Source of the DNA: CAXXOK01 sp963678055
Lineage (GTDB): Bacteria; Bacillota; Clostridia; Christensenellales; Aristaeellaceae
Reading direction: 5' to 3'
DNA: 64,000 nucleotides
Assembly: GCA_963678055.1 (NCBI GenBank)
Contig: OY782679.1
Location: 1,550,001-1,614,000 of the forward strand
Shown here: in pieces, positions 32,706-41,669 of the stretch
Layout of the letters: each line of letters starts with the position of its first letter
Numbering within the stretch: the first letter of the stretch is position 1
The notes under the pieces: generated by a model
What the model saw: the letters and a program-made list of their open reading frames with translations, nothing else
The model's database searches: none
What the model was told of the DNA's origin: nothing
Made by a program: the position numbers and the translations under genes

Positions 32706-34247
32706 CTACATCACCTCCCGTTCCATATCGCTGGGCGTTGCCCCGGCCATATACAGCCCAAGTTCCTGGCGCACAGCGTGTTCGCCTTCCACTTCGGCCA
32801 CTATTTTTCCTTCGTACATGACTAATATGCGGTCGGAGATGTTCATAACCTCTTCCAGTTCCAAACTGACCAGCAACACCGCCCGGCCGGAATCACGCGC
32901 AGCAATGAGCTGCTTTTGTATATACTCAATCGCACCGACATCCAGCCCGCGTGTCGGCTGCACAGCAATCAGCAGGTCGGGGGAGAGCGAAACCTCACGG
33001 GCGATGATCGCCTTTTGCTGGTTACCGCCGCTCATGCTGCGTGCAGGTGTATCCGGGCCTTCACCGGCGCGGATATCAAAATCTTGAATCAACTTTTTCG
33101 CATGGGTTCGGATTTCATCAAAGCGAAGGAATCCGTTTTTGTTGAAGGTATGGTGGTGATAGCTTTTTAAAATCAGGTTTTCCGAAAGGGAATAATCCAG
33201 CACCAGACCAAAGCGGTGCCTGTCTTCGGGAATATGAGCGATTCCCAAATCGTTACGCTTACGAATGGAATCATTGCTGATATCATGCTCGCCAAAGGTG
33301 ATGGTCCCGCTGCTGGGTTTGAGCATGCCTGTTAGCGCATACACAAGCTCGCTTTGTCCGTTACCTTCGATGCCCGCAATGCCGACAATTTCACCGGCGC
33401 GAACACTGAAGGATACATTGTGGAGTTGGTGTTTACCACTGGCAGCCGTTGACAGCGAGAGGTTGTTAACGCGTAAGATCGTGTTTTTCGGTTTGCACGG
33501 TGCTTTATCCACTTTGAAGTTGACCTTGCGGCCAACCATCATCTCTGCCAGTAAATCTACCGACGTGTCTTTCACATCCACCGTGCCGATATACTTTCCT
33601 TTACGCAGCACCGTGCAGCGATCTGCAACCGCCATGATTTCGTTGAGTTTATGGGTGATGAAAAGAATCGACTTACCCTCATTGGCGAAGTTCCGCATGG
33701 TCTGCATTAACTCCTCAATCTCCTGAGGGGTCAGCACGGCCGTCGGTTCATCAAAAATCAGAATATCATTTTCGCGGTAGAGCATTTTAAGGATCTCAAC
33801 ACGCTGCTGCATGCCCACGCTGATGTCCTCAATCACCGCGTCTAAATCTACTTTCAGTTTATACTGCTCACTGAGCTTCATTATCTTTTCGCGTGCTGTC
33901 GACTTCCGCAGCATGCCATAGCGCGTATCTTCTGCGCCAAGCATGATATTGTCCAGCACCGAAAACACTTCCACCAGCTTAAAATGCTGGTGTACCATAC
34001 CGATGCCTAAGCTGTTGGCATCGTTGGGATCGTGTATACGAACAGGTTTACCATTTTTTCGTATTTCACCGGCATCCGGCTGATACATACCGAACAAAAC
34101 ACCCATCAGCGTGGATTTGCCCGCACCGTTTTCACCAAGCAGAGCGTGAATTTCGCCCTTTTTCAACCCCAGTGTAATATTGTCATTGGCGACAACGCCC
34201 GGAAATACTTTGCGTATCCCGGCCATTTCGATGATATATTCACTCAT
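32706..34247 (-). CDS. nucleoside ABC transporter, duplicated ATP-binding protein (YufO/NupA-like)
   Basis: A 513-residue protein with two ABC domains. The first has LLGENGAGKSTLMGVLFGMY, VGMQQRVEILKMLYR and DEPTAVLTPQE; the second has GIEGNGQSELVYALTGML (degenerate Walker A), MSGGNQQKAIIAREVSL and VQPTRGLDVGAIEYIQ. This matches BMP-type nucleoside and sugar importers. Separated from the binding-protein gene by 83 bases that hold a strong hairpin. Confidence 0.93.
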   Translation of the reverse strand: MSEYIIEMAGIRKVFPGVVANDNITLGLKKGEIHALLGENGAGKSTLMGVLFGMYQPDAGEIRKNGKPVRIHDPNDANSLGIGMVHQHFKLVEVFSVLDNIMLGAEDTRYGMLRKSTAREKIMKLSEQYKLKVDLDAVIEDISVGMQQRVEILKMLYRENDILIFDEPTAVLTPQEIEELMQTMRNFANEGKSILFITHKLNEIMAVADRCTVLRKGKYIGTVDVKDTSVDLLAEMMVGRKVNFKVDKAPCKPKNTILRVNNLSLSTAASGKHQLHNVSFSVRAGEIVGIAGIEGNGQSELVYALTGMLKPSSGTITFGEHDISNDSIRKRNDLGIAHIPEDRHRFGLVLDYSLSENLILKSYHHHTFNKNGFLRFDEIRTHAKKLIQDFDIRAGEGPDTPARSMSGGNQQKAIIAREVSLSPDLLIAVQPTRGLDVGAIEYIQKQLIAARDSGRAVLLVSLELEEVMNISDRILVMYEGKIVAEVEGEHAVRQELGLYMAGATPSDMEREVM

Positions 34248-34285
34248 TACAATACCCCTTATTGGATTGGTACCCCAACCTTGAA

Positions 34286-34315
34286 AGAAAGGCCAGGCGC
34301 ATGCCTGGCCTTTCT
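34286..34315 (-). terminator. 13-bp hairpin between the binding-protein gene and the ABC genes
   Basis: AGAAAGGCCAGGC-GCAT-GCCTGGCCTTTCT, perfectly paired, followed on the minus strand by a T/C-rich run (TTTC). Such intercistronic stems usually act as partial terminators or RNA stabilisers giving more binding protein than transporter. Confidence 0.7.
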
Positions 34316-34330
34316 AAAAAGGTGAATTGC

Positions 34331-35449
34331 TTAGTTCTGATAGTCAACCGTGGTGGCAACCGTTTCCGGCGCAGTTACGGTATCATTGGAAATCGTCACA
34401 TCACCGGCGAGGACTTTGTCCAGAATCATCTGGTAGTCATCTTTGGTGAAGGTCTTAAAGCGCCAGCTGTCATCAGCAGTCGGCAGGCCACAAGCGCCAT
34501 CAGCAATGCTGAGAACGGTGTCATGTCCAACATACTCTTCCGGCAGTTTGTAGTCGCCGTCATAGATCTTCTGGAGAATTACGCTCAGGGGAGCGGGGAT
34601 GATCTTCATAGCGGACGTGATAAAACGTTCGTTGATGTGACCCTGGTCGGAGTCAACACCGATCATCACGCCATCGGCCGTTTCTGCTGCAGACAAAGCG
34701 CTCAGGAAGATGCCGCCGCCGCAAGCAAACACAACTTCGGTGCCTTCGGCATACCAGCTGTCCATTTTGGCTTTGATTTCGTCAGTGGGGCCGAAGGTGC
34801 CGGAATACCAGTACTTCACTTCAGGGGTGACGCCCATCTGCTCAGCGGCGTATTCAACGCCCTGCACAAAGCCGTAGCCATAGCGGACAACGGCGGGTAC
34901 GTCAATGCCGCCCAGGAAGCCAAGGCTGGTGTAGCCGTCCATCACAGCGGCGTAGCCGGCCATGAAACCGGACTGTTCTTCTTTGAAGACGAGGTTTGCA
35001 ATGTTCGAGGGATACGGATCGGCTTCAACGGTCAGGTCAACACCGACAAACAGGACATCGGGGTTGTCTTCTGCTACGGTAACCACAGCCGTGTTGAACA
35101 GGTACCCGGGAACGACGACAACTTTCGCGCCATACTCGATGGCGGTCGTGATGCTTTCGATACGGGCTGCATCGCTGTCTTCGAAGGGTTTGTAGTACGC
35201 GTAGTCTTCATCCTTGACAAAATCATTGGCCTCTGCAAAGGCAACAAGGCCTTCCCAGGTGCTCTGGTTGAAGGACTGGTCATCAATGTTACCCACATCG
35301 GTAACAAGGGCAAACTTGACGCCTTCATCTTCTTTGGGACCGGTAAGCAGAATCACAGCAACTACGGCCGCTGCGACAACAACCACAGCCAGCACGATGA
35401 GCAGAAGCTGCTTCTTAGATAAGCCTTTCTTGGACTTAGTTTCAGACAT
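34331..35449 (-). CDS. BMP-family nucleoside-binding protein, membrane-anchored form
   Basis: A 372-residue substrate-binding protein of the BMP/PnrA family: VKFALVTDVGNIDDQSFNQS at the mature N terminus, VFACGGGIFLSALSAAE and VMIGVDSDQGHINERFITSA later. The N terminus is basic (SETKSKKGLSKKQ) followed by a hydrophobic helix, LLLIVLAVVVVAAAVVAVIL, with no cysteine, so it is not a lipoprotein; it is probably held by an uncleaved helix. First gene of the transporter operon behind a strong promoter. It captures nucleosides outside the cell. Confidence 0.92.
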   Translation of the reverse strand: MSETKSKKGLSKKQLLLIVLAVVVVAAAVVAVILLTGPKEDEGVKFALVTDVGNIDDQSFNQSTWEGLVAFAEANDFVKDEDYAYYKPFEDSDAARIESITTAIEYGAKVVVVPGYLFNTAVVTVAEDNPDVLFVGVDLTVEADPYPSNIANLVFKEEQSGFMAGYAAVMDGYTSLGFLGGIDVPAVVRYGYGFVQGVEYAAEQMGVTPEVKYWYSGTFGPTDEIKAKMDSWYAEGTEVVFACGGGIFLSALSAAETADGVMIGVDSDQGHINERFITSAMKIIPAPLSVILQKIYDGDYKLPEEYVGHDTVLSIADGACGLPTADDSWRFKTFTKDDYQMILDKVLAGDVTISNDTVTAPETVATTVDYQN

Positions 35450-35490
35450 ATTAAATCTCCTCCAGTTTTATTTATGTATTCCTTGCATAC

Positions 35491-35519
35491 AATATAGCAC
35501 AATGAAAATACCAAGTCAA
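35491..35519 (-). promoter_or_regulatory. promoter of the nucleoside transporter operon
   Basis: Minus strand TTGACT (35519-35514), 17 bases, TATATT (35496-35491), 42 bases before the binding-protein ATG. Confidence 0.78.
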
Positions 35520-35586
35520 CTAGCTGATAATGCTTGTATGATAAGAAATATCGCTGTTTTTAACGAATATACTACTTGTGAATATT

Positions 35587-36153
35587 TTAGACCAAAATAC
35601 CCAAATGCTCCAGTAGTATTTTCAGACCAATACTAATCAATACACCTCCGCCGAAGTATTCAGCGGTTGTTTTAAACCTGGCCCCAAACATCTGCCCGAT
35701 GATAACACCGCCAAACGAAATGACAAAGGTTGTCACGCCAATCACGCCGGTGGCAAGCAGGATGGATGTATCTAAAAAAGCAAAGGTGACACCGGCCGCT
35801 AGCGCATCGATACTGGTGGCGATGGCCAGCACCAGCAGCTCGCGGTAGTTGACCGTTAGGTCACAGGCTTCTTCTTCCTTATTCTTATCGCGATACGCGC
35901 CCCAGATCATTTTCAGCCCAATGAGAGATAACAGTATAAAGGCTACCCAGTGATCCAGAAATATGATCTGCGCTGCAAACTGCTTACCCAGCAGCCAGCC
36001 GATGGCAGGCATCAACGCTTGAAAGCCCCCGAAAAAGAGGGCTATCACTGTTGCATATCCATATTGAATTTTCCGCATACACAGGCCTTTTCCCATGGCT
36101 ACAGCAAAGGCATCCATAGACAGGCCAAAAGCAATCACTAGCAGTTCAAGCAA
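35587..36153 (-). CDS. mntP: manganese efflux pump MntP
   Basis: A 188-residue, six-helix membrane protein. The two half-repeats carry the family acidic motifs LSMDAFAVAMGKG and ATSIDALAAGVTF, and a cytoplasmic charged loop (RDKNKEEEACD) lies between. MntP exports Mn(II). The start is TTG 36153 with GGAG upstream. It is the last gene of the long minus-strand run, 29 bases after the coiled-coil gene, so it has no visible manganese riboswitch of its own. Confidence 0.92.
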   Translation of the reverse strand: MLELLVIAFGLSMDAFAVAMGKGLCMRKIQYGYATVIALFFGGFQALMPAIGWLLGKQFAAQIIFLDHWVAFILLSLIGLKMIWGAYRDKNKEEEACDLTVNYRELLVLAIATSIDALAAGVTFAFLDTSILLATGVIGVTTFVISFGGVIIGQMFGARFKTTAEYFGGGVLISIGLKILLEHLGILV

Positions 36154-36182
36154 TAGGGGGACAACTCCTTCGTAGGATTAAA

Positions 36183-36812
36183 TTACATGGAGGATATCGT
36201 TTGATCAACCTGCTGTCGAATCATACGGATCTCCGTCAGTTTTTCGCTCACAGCGCGATCCAGCTGTTTCATGACTTCGTCAATATGCTGGAAGACGTCC
36301 TTGTAGAGTGCGTCTACTTCATCCTGCGTAGACTGTTTCAGGTCATCGGCTTCCAGGCGCGCACGGGCGACGATTTCCTGTTCGTTGATCATCTGCTTGG
36401 CCCGAGCATCGGCATCGGCCAACATACGATCGGCATTTTGTTTTGCATCAGCCATCATCTGGCGTGCCTGGTCCTGCGCGCGCTTGAGCATTTCCTGTGC
36501 CTGCGCCTGTGCGGCATTGAGTGTGTTTTGCGCTTTCACATTGGCATCGTTCACGGTGGCGGTTGCTGCGCCATTGGCTTCACTTTTTGCCTGTTCTGCC
36601 ATTTTGCGTGCTTCGGTAATGATGGCATTTTGGTTTTCAATCACGCCCTGGGCTGCTGTGATATCCACCGGCAAGCTTTCCCGGATATCCTGTACCAGCT
36701 TAAAACAATGCTCACGATCGATAACCACGGAATTGCTTAAAGGAATCCGCTTTCCGTTGGATATAAGATCATTGAGCTCATCAAGATAGATATTGGTTTG
36801 AGACATATTCAT
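36183..36812 (-). CDS. coiled-coil protein of the coaD neighbourhood
   Basis: A 209-residue soluble protein with an N-terminal globular part (LDELNDLISNGKRIPLSNSV, VIDREHCFKLVQDIRESLP) and a long alanine/glutamine-rich coiled coil (ARKMAEQAKSEANGA onwards) resembling ATP-synthase b or H subunits. Proteins of this layout are commonly found downstream of rsmD-coaD in Clostridia and are loosely annotated as ATPase; I see no nucleotide-binding motif. GGAGG precedes ATG 36812. A structural or septum-associated role is possible but unproven. Confidence 0.7.
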   Translation of the reverse strand: MNMSQTNIYLDELNDLISNGKRIPLSNSVVIDREHCFKLVQDIRESLPVDITAAQGVIENQNAIITEARKMAEQAKSEANGAATATVNDANVKAQNTLNAAQAQAQEMLKRAQDQARQMMADAKQNADRMLADADARAKQMINEQEIVARARLEADDLKQSTQDEVDALYKDVFQHIDEVMKQLDRAVSEKLTEIRMIRQQVDQTISSM

Positions 36813-36833
36813 CGTTGTCGGCCTCCTGCACCA

Positions 36834-37322
36834 TTATTCATTTCGGAATCGTTTGATAACCTGAGCTTGGACACCAGCTGGCACGAAGGCAGATATATCA
36901 CCGCCAAATGCTGCAACTTGCCTGACCATGCTGGACGATATATGGGCATACTGCGGTTCGGTCATTAAAAATATGCTGTCTATAGCAGTATACAGCTGCC
37001 GGTTCATCTGCGCCATCTGAAATTCTACTTCAAAATCCCCGGCGCTTCTAAGCCCGCGCACAACAACGCCTGCACCCGATTGTTTCATATACTCGACCAG
37101 CAATCCACTGAAACTGTCCACCCGGACATTGGAAAGGTGTGCACAGGCTGTTTGCAGCATATCCATTCGTTCTTGTACAGAGAATGCTTTTGTTTTTTCC
37201 GGATTATCCAGTACGGCTACACGGACTTCAGCAAACATGGCGCTGGCGCGCTCAATAATGTTTATATGCCCGCATGTAACCGGATCGAAACTGCCGGGGT
37301 AAACGCAGAGCTTAGATTGCAT
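36834..37322 (-). CDS. coaD: phosphopantetheine adenylyltransferase
   Basis: A 162-residue nucleotidyltransferase catalysing the fourth step of coenzyme A synthesis (ATP plus 4'-phosphopantetheine to dephospho-CoA). YPGSFDPVTCGHINIIERAS contains the TxGH motif, VVRGLRSAGDFEVEFQMAQM the substrate loop and HISSSMVRQVAAFGGD the ISSTxxR motif. ATG 37322 has GGGAGG upstream and overlaps the rsmD stop by 11 bases. The rsmD-coaD pair is conserved in Firmicutes. Confidence 0.96.
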   Translation of the reverse strand: MQSKLCVYPGSFDPVTCGHINIIERASAMFAEVRVAVLDNPEKTKAFSVQERMDMLQTACAHLSNVRVDSFSGLLVEYMKQSGAGVVVRGLRSAGDFEVEFQMAQMNRQLYTAIDSIFLMTEPQYAHISSSMVRQVAAFGGDISAFVPAGVQAQVIKRFRNE

Positions 37323-37878
37323 GATCGTGTCCTCCCGCATGAAAGCGATAAAAGCGTATGCCAGTGTCACCATAGTGTCTTTGGTCTTGCAGGGTAAATG
37401 TGGGGGAGAGTGAAAAGCTTTCGTTTTTCCGATGCTCGATGATGATCAGCGCATCCTCCCTGAGCAGGTTCTGCTCGGCCAGCATATCTGTAATCTCCTG
37501 ATACAGGGTTAAGCTGTAGGGTGGATCCAGAAACACTAGGTCAAATGTCTTTGGCAGCGGCTTTTGCAGAGCTTTGCGCCAGTCCGCCTGCAAACATAGT
37601 GTACTTTCGCAAGCCCCCAGTGTGCTGATATTGCGGCGTATACAATCCATAGCTGGCCGTGCTTTGTCCACCAGCACGGCATAGTCTGCACCGCGGCTGA
37701 GTGCTTCCAGCGCCAACGCACCACTGCCCGCAAACAAATCCAAGACAACAGCGCCGGGCACATCCCGCTGGATGATATTGAATAGCGCCTCACGAACATA
37801 GTCCTGCGTCGGCCTAGTGCTTTGCCCTTTGGGGGCGATAATGGTACGCCCTTTGGCATCTCCGGCTATAATGCGCAT
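37312..37878 (-). CDS. rsmD: 16S rRNA (guanine966-N2)-methyltransferase
   Basis: A 188-residue SAM-dependent methyltransferase. MRIIAGDAKGRTIIAPKG is the usual N terminus, VLDLFAGSGALALEALSRGA the SAM-binding loop and DLVFLDPPY the catalytic DPPY motif for N2-guanine methylation. Starts five bases after the membrane-protein gene ends and overlaps coaD. Confidence 0.95.
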   Translation of the reverse strand: MRIIAGDAKGRTIIAPKGQSTRPTQDYVREALFNIIQRDVPGAVVLDLFAGSGALALEALSRGADYAVLVDKARPAMDCIRRNISTLGACESTLCLQADWRKALQKPLPKTFDLVFLDPPYSLTLYQEITDMLAEQNLLREDALIIIEHRKNESFSLSPTFTLQDQRHYGDTGIRFYRFHAGGHDHAI

Positions 37879-37883
37879 CGCCG

Positions 37884-38678
37884 TTAAATCAGCTGTTCGG
37901 GTTTTCTGGCAGCGTTACGTGCTTTGCGTTCCTTGCGCTGTTTGCGGCGCTTGTTACGCAGCCCGATAGCGATACCCGTGTTGATTTTCACGCGCAGCCT
38001 TGGGCCCTGCCTGTACCCAAATCCGTATGCCAGCGGCGCAACCAGTATCCACAGCGGGGTTAGGCGTTCGGCCCACAGTACGGCATTGGAGCCGAGTAGG
38101 AGCGAAACGTTGATAAACGGCATCGTCATCGAACGGACAATAATACGCAGAATCGACAAAAACATGTTCGATTCCTGCATACCATAATACGAAAGTGCCT
38201 CTCCAACATGCGTTTGCTGCGTAGTACCGTCCAGCCAGGACGGTAGCGCGCCAAGCGTATAGTGAATCGGCTGTGCAGTAAAGGCGAATAGCAGGGTTAT
38301 CAGCAGAAAAGGGGCAACACCGATTAACGCAATGTATAAGCCCTTATTGGGATGGTAGCAGCGTTCCAGATCGCTGGGGACAACCGTTCTGCCGTCCGCC
38401 TGATGCTGATACATAATTTCGGCAAATCCCGTATCGCTTTCTCCGGTGTTTGCACCCTGGAAAAACATATACATAGCCGCAAACGCTACGATTACAAACG
38501 ATGTTATCGCCCGAAGTGCAACAGAATTAAAGCTTAAAAGCACTCCCAGCAATAAGTACAGAAACGAAACGAACAGGATGCTCAGGATCATTTTAATGCC
38601 TTTTTGTTTGGCATCTCTCCCGTTCCAGGAACCCTGAAGATAGGGTTTGACGACAGGTTTTACCGGTTTAGTTGCCAT
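37884..38678 (-). CDS. unknown multi-pass membrane protein
   Basis: A 264-residue protein that I cannot place in a family. Four or five hydrophobic segments are visible (IKMILSILFVSFLYLLLGVL, TSFVIVAFAAMYMFF, YIALIGVAPFLLITLLFAFT, LTPLWILVAPLAYGFGY). The C terminus is strongly basic (RNKRRKQRKERKARNAARK), so it faces the cytoplasm and could bind nucleic acid or lipid head groups. Located between alr and rsmD on the same strand with short spacings. Confidence 0.6.
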   Translation of the reverse strand: MATKPVKPVVKPYLQGSWNGRDAKQKGIKMILSILFVSFLYLLLGVLLSFNSVALRAITSFVIVAFAAMYMFFQGANTGESDTGFAEIMYQHQADGRTVVPSDLERCYHPNKGLYIALIGVAPFLLITLLFAFTAQPIHYTLGALPSWLDGTTQQTHVGEALSYYGMQESNMFLSILRIIVRSMTMPFINVSLLLGSNAVLWAERLTPLWILVAPLAYGFGYRQGPRLRVKINTGIAIGLRNKRRKQRKERKARNAARKPEQLI

Positions 38679-38695
38679 GTTGCGGTCTCCTTTGG

Positions 38696-39829
38696 TTACA
38701 GCGTGGCCGGGTCGACAGGAATATATCGGCGGTCTACGCGGGTCGTTATACTCAATAGTACTTCATAGCTGATGGTATGGTTCCAGCCGGCAAGTTCGTC
38801 TGCGCCGATAGAGTCATCGCCTTGCTTGCCGATTAAAACGGCCATGTCGCCCTTTTGCACATCCGGAATATGCGTCACATCGACCATGATCTGATCCATA
38901 CACACCCGGCCGACAATGCGCGCGCGCTGTCCGTGAATCAAAACTTGTCCACGGTTGCTGGCTGTGCGGTGATAGCCGTCGCCATAGCCGACAGCAATCG
39001 TCGCTATACGCATCGGCGCATCCGATGTGAAGGTACATCCATAACCAATGCTGCTGCCTGCGGGAATTTGCTTGACCAGCACAATTTCCGCTTCCCATTG
39101 CAGTGCCTTTAGAAAGGGCAGGTCGGTCGGTACAGGCGGATAGCCATAGAGCGATATACCCTCACGAATCATAGAATAGTTCGCATCCGGCGATGCCAAA
39201 CTCATAGCGCTGTTGGACGCATGCACGGGTATGGCCGGATCAAAACAGGCTTTCAATTCTTCAAAACGCTTAAGCTGCTTGCTTGAGTAATTGCACAGGC
39301 CGCCGCAATCGCCCAGATGATCGGCATCGGCAAAGTGCGTATAAATGCCAGTACATTGGACATGCGGGGACGCTTGCAAAGCGTTGGCCAATGCCTGAGC
39401 TTCTTCCACCGTCCGCAGGCCAATCCGGTTCATGCCGGTATCCAGCTTAATATGGATAAACGCTGTTTTGTCAAGGGCTGCCGCTGTGCTTTCTATCAAA
39501 GCCAGCGTATCGGTATCAAAAACGGTCATGGTCAAGCGGTTTTGAATACACGCTTCAATGCTTTGCCGGTTGACCGCGCCAAGCACCAGAATGTTGGCCT
39601 GGTCGATTGCGCTTTCACGCAGCGCGATTCCCTCCTCAGGGATGGCAATCGCCAAATCTGTGCAGCCTGCGTTTGTAACGGTATCGGCAACTTCCACCAT
39701 ACCGTGTCCGTAAGCGTTTGCCTTGACAACTGCCATGACACGGACAGAGTCTGGCAAATAGTCAGCCATCAGGCGGTAATTATGCCGTATCGCGTTTAAA
39801 TCAATCGTGATGCGATTCTGTCGAAACAC
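38696..39829 (-). CDS. alr: alanine racemase
   Basis: A 377-residue PLP-dependent racemase that makes D-alanine for peptidoglycan. VMAVVKANAYGHGMVEVA holds the PLP-binding Lys; YGDGYHRTASNRGQVL precedes the second-domain active site whose Tyr lies in GYGCTF/VGYGDGY; VCMDQIMVDVTHIP is also conserved. I set the start at GTG 39829, eleven bases after GGAGG; a TTG at 39847 would add six residues but has no ribosome site. Downstream of the ACT-domain gene. Confidence 0.93.
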   Translation of the reverse strand: MFRQNRITIDLNAIRHNYRLMADYLPDSVRVMAVVKANAYGHGMVEVADTVTNAGCTDLAIAIPEEGIALRESAIDQANILVLGAVNRQSIEACIQNRLTMTVFDTDTLALIESTAAALDKTAFIHIKLDTGMNRIGLRTVEEAQALANALQASPHVQCTGIYTHFADADHLGDCGGLCNYSSKQLKRFEELKACFDPAIPVHASNSAMSLASPDANYSMIREGISLYGYPPVPTDLPFLKALQWEAEIVLVKQIPAGSSIGYGCTFTSDAPMRIATIAVGYGDGYHRTASNRGQVLIHGQRARIVGRVCMDQIMVDVTHIPDVQKGDMAVLIGKQGDDSIGADELAGWNHTISYEVLLSITTRVDRRYIPVDPATL

Positions 39830-39885
39830 TTTCAGTATAGCCTCCAACGTGAGCTGTCGTTTTCCGGTTCAACAAAATAAGGAAG

Positions 39886-40317
39886 TCAAACCGTTTGCAA
39901 ATCTTCTTGCGACAGCATGCGAATGCCTGCATCGCCAAGGGCTTTTGCGCCGTCTTCCGGTTTGTCCACCCGCATAATGATCAAAGCATGATCGCGGTGA
40001 CTGCGAAAAAACGAATACAGATACTCCAGCCCGATTCCATTCTCGGAAAGAATCGAAAGCACATTGGCAAGTGCACCCGGATGATCGGGCACACTGACAC
40101 AGAGTACATCCGACACCTTCACGGAGTATCCGGCGTCTTGGAGTACGGTCTGTGCTTTCTTATAATCTGCTACGATGCCGCGCAGAATGCCGAAATCTGT
40201 TGTATCTGCAATGGATAAAGACATCAGATCAAAGCCGTTTTCGCCCAATAGCCGGGTTACACCGGCCAGGCTTCCGGCCCGGTTTTCCAGAAATACGGAG
40301 ATTTGCTTTACATACAT
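39886..40317 (-). CDS. tandem ACT-domain protein
   Basis: A 143-residue protein made of two ACT domains: QISVFLENRAGSLAGVTRLL and VLCVSVPDHPGALANVLSIL, each with the ligand-binding Gly turn. Such proteins are encoded beside iorAB-paaK genes in Clostridia and probably sense an amino acid (aromatic or branched). ATG 40317 has GGAGG upstream. Same strand as paaK, 30 bases downstream. Confidence 0.88.
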   Translation of the reverse strand: MYVKQISVFLENRAGSLAGVTRLLGENGFDLMSLSIADTTDFGILRGIVADYKKAQTVLQDAGYSVKVSDVLCVSVPDHPGALANVLSILSENGIGLEYLYSFFRSHRDHALIIMRVDKPEDGAKALGDAGIRMLSQEDLQTV

Positions 40318-40347
40318 GTTGCCCGCCTCCAAGCTGAATTATAGCAT

Positions 40348-41646
40348 TTACAGTTTACGGTTGTCTATAACGCGCTTAGCCTTGCCCTCGCTGCGGGGCA
40401 GTGACCCCGGCTGACACAGTTTAATTCTGGCCGATACCAGCGCATGGGCTGCCACGGAATTAGCAATCTTGCGCTCCAGCGCTTCCAGTTCGCGCACGGT
40501 GTCGCTCATGGTGCCTTGCGCCAGTTCTACTTGAATCTCCAGCGTGTCCAACAGGTTTTCACGGCTGACCACGATTTGATACTGGGGTTGGATGCCGCTG
40601 ACCTGCAAAAGTGCATGCTCAATCTGCGATGGGAACACATTCACGCCGCGAATAATGAGCATATCATCGGTACGTCCCATAATGCGCCCCATGCGGACAT
40701 GGGTTCTGCCGCAATCGCACAGCTCATCCGTGAGCGTACATAAATCGTGTGTGCGATAGCGCAGCAAGGGCATGCCGTGCTTGGAAAGCGTGGTAAAGGT
40801 TAAGTCACCCTGACTGCCATAGGGCAGCCCTTTGTCGTCCGGTCCGATGATTTCGGGCAGGAAATGATCTTCCCAAATATGCATGCCCTGTTTGCACATA
40901 CATTCCATGGAAACACCCGGGCCCATCACTTCGCTCAGACCGTAAATATTCAGCGCTTCAATGCCCAGCATGCTTTCGATGGTCTCGCGCATGCCTTCCG
41001 TCCACGGTTCCGCGCCGAATATACCCACCTTCAGCTTTGTTTCTTTCACGCCGTTTTGCTCCAGCGCCTCCGCCAAATTCAATGCATACGAGGGAGTACA
41101 ACATAGCGCAGTCGCACCAAAATCCTGCATAAGCATCAGCTGCCGTGTCGTATTGCCACCGCTGATCGGCACCACGACCGCGCCAACGCGCTCCGCGCCG
41201 TAATGTGCGCCCAGGCCGCCCGTAAACAGGCCGTAACCATAGGCCACCTGCACGATATCGCCCTTGGCAACATTGGCACAGTGCATACTGCGCGCCATCA
41301 GTTCCGTCCAGCGGTCGATATCACCGCTGGTATAGCCAACGACCGTCGGCTTTCCGGTTGTGCCGCTGGATGCATGCACGCGGACAATTTCACTCATGGG
41401 CACCGCAAACATATTGAAGGGATAATGGTCGCGCAGATCCTGTTTTTCGGTAAAAGGAAGCAACTCAATATCATCCACGCCATGGATATCGGCCGGCGTC
41501 AGCCCGCGTTCCTGCATTTTATGCCGGTAAAACGGCACACTTTCATACACCCTGCGGACAACATCCTGCAGCAGGCCATCCTGCAGTGCGCGGAGTTGCT
41601 CTCTGGGCATACATTCCATGGTCGGATTCCAAATCATGTGCTGCAC
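40348..41646 (-). CDS. paaK: phenylacetate-CoA ligase family protein
   Basis: A 432-residue adenylate-forming ligase. VHASSGTTGKPTVVGYTSGD is the P-loop, YGLSEVMGPGVSMEC the aromatic-acid pocket region, RTHDLCTLTDELCDCGRTHV and RTDDMLIIRGVNVFPSQIE the hinge. It links an aryl acid such as phenylacetate or indoleacetate to CoA with ATP, or runs in reverse to make ATP from the aryl-CoA formed by IorAB. The start is GTG 41646, ten bases after GGAG, with ATG 41637 as alternative. Third gene of the ior operon. Confidence 0.92.
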   Translation of the reverse strand: MQHMIWNPTMECMPREQLRALQDGLLQDVVRRVYESVPFYRHKMQERGLTPADIHGVDDIELLPFTEKQDLRDHYPFNMFAVPMSEIVRVHASSGTTGKPTVVGYTSGDIDRWTELMARSMHCANVAKGDIVQVAYGYGLFTGGLGAHYGAERVGAVVVPISGGNTTRQLMLMQDFGATALCCTPSYALNLAEALEQNGVKETKLKVGIFGAEPWTEGMRETIESMLGIEALNIYGLSEVMGPGVSMECMCKQGMHIWEDHFLPEIIGPDDKGLPYGSQGDLTFTTLSKHGMPLLRYRTHDLCTLTDELCDCGRTHVRMGRIMGRTDDMLIIRGVNVFPSQIEHALLQVSGIQPQYQIVVSRENLLDTLEIQVELAQGTMSDTVRELEALERKIANSVAAHALVSARIKLCQPGSLPRSEGKAKRVIDNRKL

Positions 41647-41669
41647 GGTATCGTCACTCCGTTTCCTGC

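Noticed and set aside
34262..35422. Long open frame on the plus strand (386 codons) opposite the BMP binding-protein gene
   Set aside because: The minus-strand gene has clear family motifs, promoter and ribosome site; the opposite frame is low-information shadow coding.
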